A stretch of 64,000 nt of DNA, from positions 6,007,169 through 6,071,168 of the forward strand of contig CAIIXF020000010.1 in assembly GCA_903813345.2 (NCBI GenBank), in the 5' to 3' direction. Shown here piece by piece: positions 60,470 to 64,000 of the stretch. Source of the stretch: Owenia fusiformis (Eukaryota > Annelida > Polychaeta > Sabellida > Oweniidae). Each line of letters opens with the position of its first letter. Positions within the stretch are counted from its first letter, which is position 1. The position numbers and the translations under genes are program-made. Under the pieces are notes generated by a model. That model was not told where the DNA came from. It did not search any database and saw only the letters and a list, made by a program, of their open reading frames with translations.

Positions 60470-62035
60470 TGTGTGTTATTTGTTACTAATGTATACAAAC
60501 TACATGTAGTCCCGGTGTGTGTTATTTGTATATGAAAGAGGCACATTCTGTGCACAGGTACATTCGATAGTACGAAAAGGGTTTCTTTTAAAATGACATT
60601 GGGCTTGTGTTTAGAACTTTTTGTTGGCTGTATCATAATTCATTCTATTGAAACCAGAAACTTCATGTCTCTGGGACTTTTTCTTTATTTGTAACAAATA
60701 ACATAGAAACTGTCTCTTTAAAATACAAATAACATACATTTTGACTCTATAGCATGCAATGACAATGCCTGTTTGATATACAAAAACACAGATGTCAAAG
60801 AGTACCTATTTTTATTTATAACATTTATTTGTAAAATTAGTATAATATAACTATTTATATTATTGTATTACATACAAAATAAAATTTACAGAAAGTGACT
60901 TTGTGTGTTTACATTATATGTCACAGGGTGCAAATGACATTTTAACTAAAAACATAAGTATACAAATAACATAAACAGTAATATACAAATAACATAAACA
61001 GTGCTTCTTTAATATACAAATAACACAGATGGCACCTCTTTAACTCACACAGTACAAGCTCACAAGCTCGGACTATATTGATAACAGACCTCAGGCATAC
61101 AGGGTGGGCCAAAAAAAACGCCACTTTTTTTTCAAAATGCTATAACTTTTTTAATTTTTGATATTAAATCATAATTAGCATACCAAATGAAACTTGAGGT
61201 TGTTATCTAGCCATGAATCATAAATTATACAGTTTTACTTGAATAAAATATGTCACCATATGTTACATTATATTATTGCTAAGAACCCTTGGCACTATAT
61301 AACTGCGAAATTTGAGGTAAGTAGGTTGGAAAATAAAAAAGTTGTAGTGTCTTGAAAAAAAAAAAATGCTAAATATATAGAATGTGCCTTTTTCATATAT
61401 AAAACACCCACTGTGACTCTTTCATATACAAATAACACAATCGGTGCTTCTTTAGTATACAAAGTTAGTATTCAAATAACACAAGTGGTGCTTTTATATC
61501 TACATAACACAGATGGTGCATCTTTAATATAATAAAAACAACACAAAAGGTGCCTCTTTCATATACAAATAACACACACAATGACTCTTTTGAATACAAA
61601 TAACACAGAATGTGCCTCTTTCATATACAAATAACACAGATTGAGCCTCTTTAATATAAAAACAACACCAAATGTGCCTCTTTCATATACAAATAACACA
61701 CACAATGACTCTTTTGAATACAAATAAGACGTATTTGCAAAAATAGTGTTACATACTGGTTATGTAATCTACTAGTATTGTGTAAGATTATGTAATACTG
61801 TAGTATATAATACTAGTAAAGATTATTATAATTTGCCAACAAACATGAGTTGTTATGTCAACTAGTTATATATTTTTGCCTAACCTTGAGTGCCAAGGAA
61901 ACCAGAATGATTCAGCTACATAAATAACACAGATGGTGCCTCTTTAACTCACAGAGTGCCTTTTTTATATACAAATAACACAAACTGTGACTATTTTGTA
62001 TACAAATAACACAAACAGTGTCTTTCATATATGTT
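60470..62035. repeat. Degenerate minisatellite, tatacaaataacaca units
   Basis: Units of roughly 35-45 bp with the core tttcatatacaaataacaca followed by gatggtgcctctttaa-type sequence recur irregularly. It is interrupted at 61099-61380 by sequence beginning cagggtgggccaaaaaaaac, which looks like the tip of a Tc1/mariner-like element. No coding capacity is apparent. Confidence 0.7.
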
Positions 62036-62147
62036 GTGTTCTATTTTACGTCTTACAACATGACCATTGGATATTTACAGTATTCTCATTGGAATATTCA
62101 TGTTGGCTGTAGCTGTATACTGCATCTTCACAAATTGCCTGATAGGT

Positions 62148-64000
62148 TCATTCAGACAAACTACTGTCATCATAATTAGGGAAAATCTTCGTCTCGACAT
62201 ATTTCTTCTGGTTTCGTGCTCGGTTTAAATCAAAGTGATTCATCTGAAAAAATAGGAAATAATGTTATTCACAAACATTTTAAAATACAATGTACATGTA
62301 CTGTACTTAACATTTCAGAATGTTTACAAATTCAATATAACTTTGGAGGTAAATGTTATTAGTATATATTATCACCGTAGCCAATAACTCAGATGCGAGT
62401 AGGTAGTTTCCAGTTTCACCAGCTACTTTTACATGTAGATTTCAATTATGACATCACTTTGACTGAACTTTGAATAAACACTGATGTAAATTAAGATTAT
62501 TTCTACTAGCATCTAGTCTATTTGTTTAGATAAAAATATAATACTGTTATAGACACTATACCTGTATCACCCTGTACCCAAGAAGTTCAAGCTGGCGTAA
62601 TCGAAGTCTGCTTATGCCGTACAAGTGCCAGGATGGAACACTTGTGCCATCTGTCGAATGTTCTTGGTACTGATAGAATGAAGTTGGCGAAAATATCACA
62701 ATGGCAACCCTACAATAATAATTATTAACCTTAACACCAACTCAGAAAATCCAGGCCCGTAGCCAGGATTTGCCAAGGGGGGGTTCACTTTTTGGAAAAT
62801 TCCAGGGGGGAGTTCACTTTTGACAATTTGGGTCCAAAAAGGGCCAAAATCACTTAAAAAGTGCTCAGAATGGTGAAAAACTGCATGATTTTGAAAGAAT
62901 TTTTGGCCAGGGGGGGTTCGCCCGAACCATGCGAACCCCCCTGGCTACGGGCCTGAAATCCATAATGTTAATGTTCTGACAGAACTATAAAGCAGACTAA
63001 AAATGATGCCCATTTTTAAATCAAATTTTCTTCAATGCAAAAATTGTACTTCCGGAAAAAGGAAAAAATATATGTATATTCTAATATATTCATGGATGGA
63101 AGTATCAATATCTATCATTATTACCACTTTGCAGGGCCTGTTCTAGGGGTTTTAGTACTAGTTGAGAAGGCATTTAAATTGCTATATTGACGTGAGCAAT
63201 ATTGTGTCGGGGGTTAATGACTTTAGTCGGGCAATAATGACATTATCCACCCATCTATGTTTCCCGGGAAAAGTGATATCGTTCAGTGCGTAAGATTTTC
63301 TATTTCAAATTTGCTATTTCAGCCCTGGGCATTAACGGTGGTAATAATAGTAATAACGTCATTTCTGCGGGCAAAATAGTGAAATATTGGACCTTGGGCC
63401 TGCGGCCCTTGGTCCAATATTTCACTATATTGCCCTTTGAAATGACGTTATTGTACTATTATCAAACAATTTGTTCACTACTTACTTTTCTGTATATTCT
63501 TCTTTGGACCATTCTTCAATGGGAATTGGTAAAGAACCTTTGTAGCGAATCTCAATCTCTGGAAATGCAACATTCAGTCACATTATTTTCAACATAATAA
63601 GGTAGAATCCATCATAGAGAGGGACAACTTTCCTATCTATCTATACCTCTTATACAACAACTGAAATATCAATGCATTCCTTGCAAATCTTTTTGATATA
63701 CATATTATCATTATATTAAACTGCAACAATGTATTATTAGTGCTGACTTATAACAGTCACAACAATGTAAGTGTCCAAAGTGTGTATTGATTTCTCTTAT
63801 TGAAGGAAAATACACTTTTACATTTGGTCAATAAAAGTATATATTTAGAAGTAGATAGAATGCTGCAATTTCATTGTAACTGAGTTGCACATGGACATGT
63901 ACACATGTAGTTTATAGGAATAAACTGAAACTAACAAAAACTTATTATCATATTACAGTACCTGGGGTTTTTGGGAAATGAGGAAGTATTGGGTGCACCT
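62148..64000 (-). CDS. RAP-domain protein (FAST kinase domain-containing type), C-terminal part
   Basis: Minus-strand exons in transcription order: >64000-63962, 63558-63486, 62709-62562, 62243-62148. All have GT/AG borders and phases that join (1, 2, 0); the 5' part is outside the window. The encoded C-terminus reads VHPILPHFPKTPEIEIRYKG, then PIPIEEWSKEEYTEKVAIVI, then WHLYGISRLRLRQLELLGYR followed by VIQMNHFDLNRARNQKKYVE, ending DDSSLSE. The [HL]xxGxxxLRxRQLELLGYRVIQ core followed by an aromatic-hydrophobic segment and a helix is the RAP domain pattern at the end of FASTKD proteins, which act in mitochondrial RNA processing. The usual YxEW after VxQ is changed to NHFDL. Which FASTKD member this is cannot be decided. 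Confidence 0.75.
62752..62955. mobile_element. GTAGCCAGG-ended MITE, best-preserved copy, 5-bp target duplication
   Basis: It begins caggcccgtagccagg and ends cctggctacgggcctg, 204 bp. aaatc is duplicated at 62747-62751 and 62956-62960. The interior includes ggttcactttttggaaaatt, gaatggtgaaaaactgcatg and poly-G runs. It lies in a RAP-protein gene intron. Confidence 0.85.
63343..63462. other. Near-perfect 120-bp palindrome in a RAP-protein intron
   Basis: aataatagtaataacgtcat and gtgaaatattggaccttggg pair with their complements on the other side of a centre at gggcctgcggccc (about 63397). There are only a few mismatches, so transcribed RNA would form a hairpin with about 55-bp arms. Confidence 0.85.

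Overview
This is animal nuclear DNA: AT-rich, with multi-exon genes that have consensus GT/AG introns, many small inverted-repeat transposons and several minisatellites. The gene set (a KCBP-type C-terminal kinesin, a METTL27-like methyltransferase, a secreted alkyl-sulfatase-like hydrolase and a FAST-kinase/RAP-type protein) and the abundant tacatgta words fit a marine invertebrate such as a mollusc, echinoderm, hemichordate or amphioxus. I cannot choose between these from sequence alone.

Layout. (1) From 1 to 43206 on the + strand runs the 3' part of one giant kinesin-14 gene. It starts inside a huge exon (1-6902) made of 705-bp (235-residue) coiled-coil repeats, continues through short, mostly phase-0 coiled-coil exons, and ends in a complete C-terminal motor domain (35471-43206). 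All exons I define join in one frame and give about 3509 residues; the 5' end lies outside the window. (2) Its 18.9-kb intron (13190-32046) carries a complete five-exon METTL27-like gene on the opposite strand (18680 down to 15724) and a dense transposon nest (20.8-31.2 kb). (3) At 47562-49731 (+) is a three-exon gene for a small secreted precursor with an acidic repeat region and a strongly cationic, aromatic C-terminus. (4) At 57624 down to 52184 (-) is an alkyl-sulfatase/metallo-beta-lactamase-fold gene. (5) At 58210-58380 (-) is a short-chain dehydrogenase pseudogene fragment. (6) From 64000 down to 62148 (-) are the last four exons of a RAP-domain protein.

The most unusual signal is the same structure occurring twice in unrelated genes. 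In the kinesin gene (25 units of exactly 64 bp) and in the METTL27-like gene (11 units of about 74 bp, opposite strand), a minisatellite has formed from the 3' splice site plus the first bases of the following exon. Every unit keeps an AG acceptor and the exon start, and only the last one in transcription order leads into the real exon. Neither main period is a multiple of three, and using an earlier acceptor runs into a TGA in the next unit. So each gene has a row of decoy acceptors that must be skipped, or that sets a productive/unproductive splicing ratio depending on copy number.

The genes do not look like a pathway; they are neighbours in an invertebrate euchromatic region shaped by small DNA transposons (hAT-like with 8-bp duplications, Mutator-like with a 9-bp duplication, TA-target elements, foldback elements) and by recent tandem duplication.
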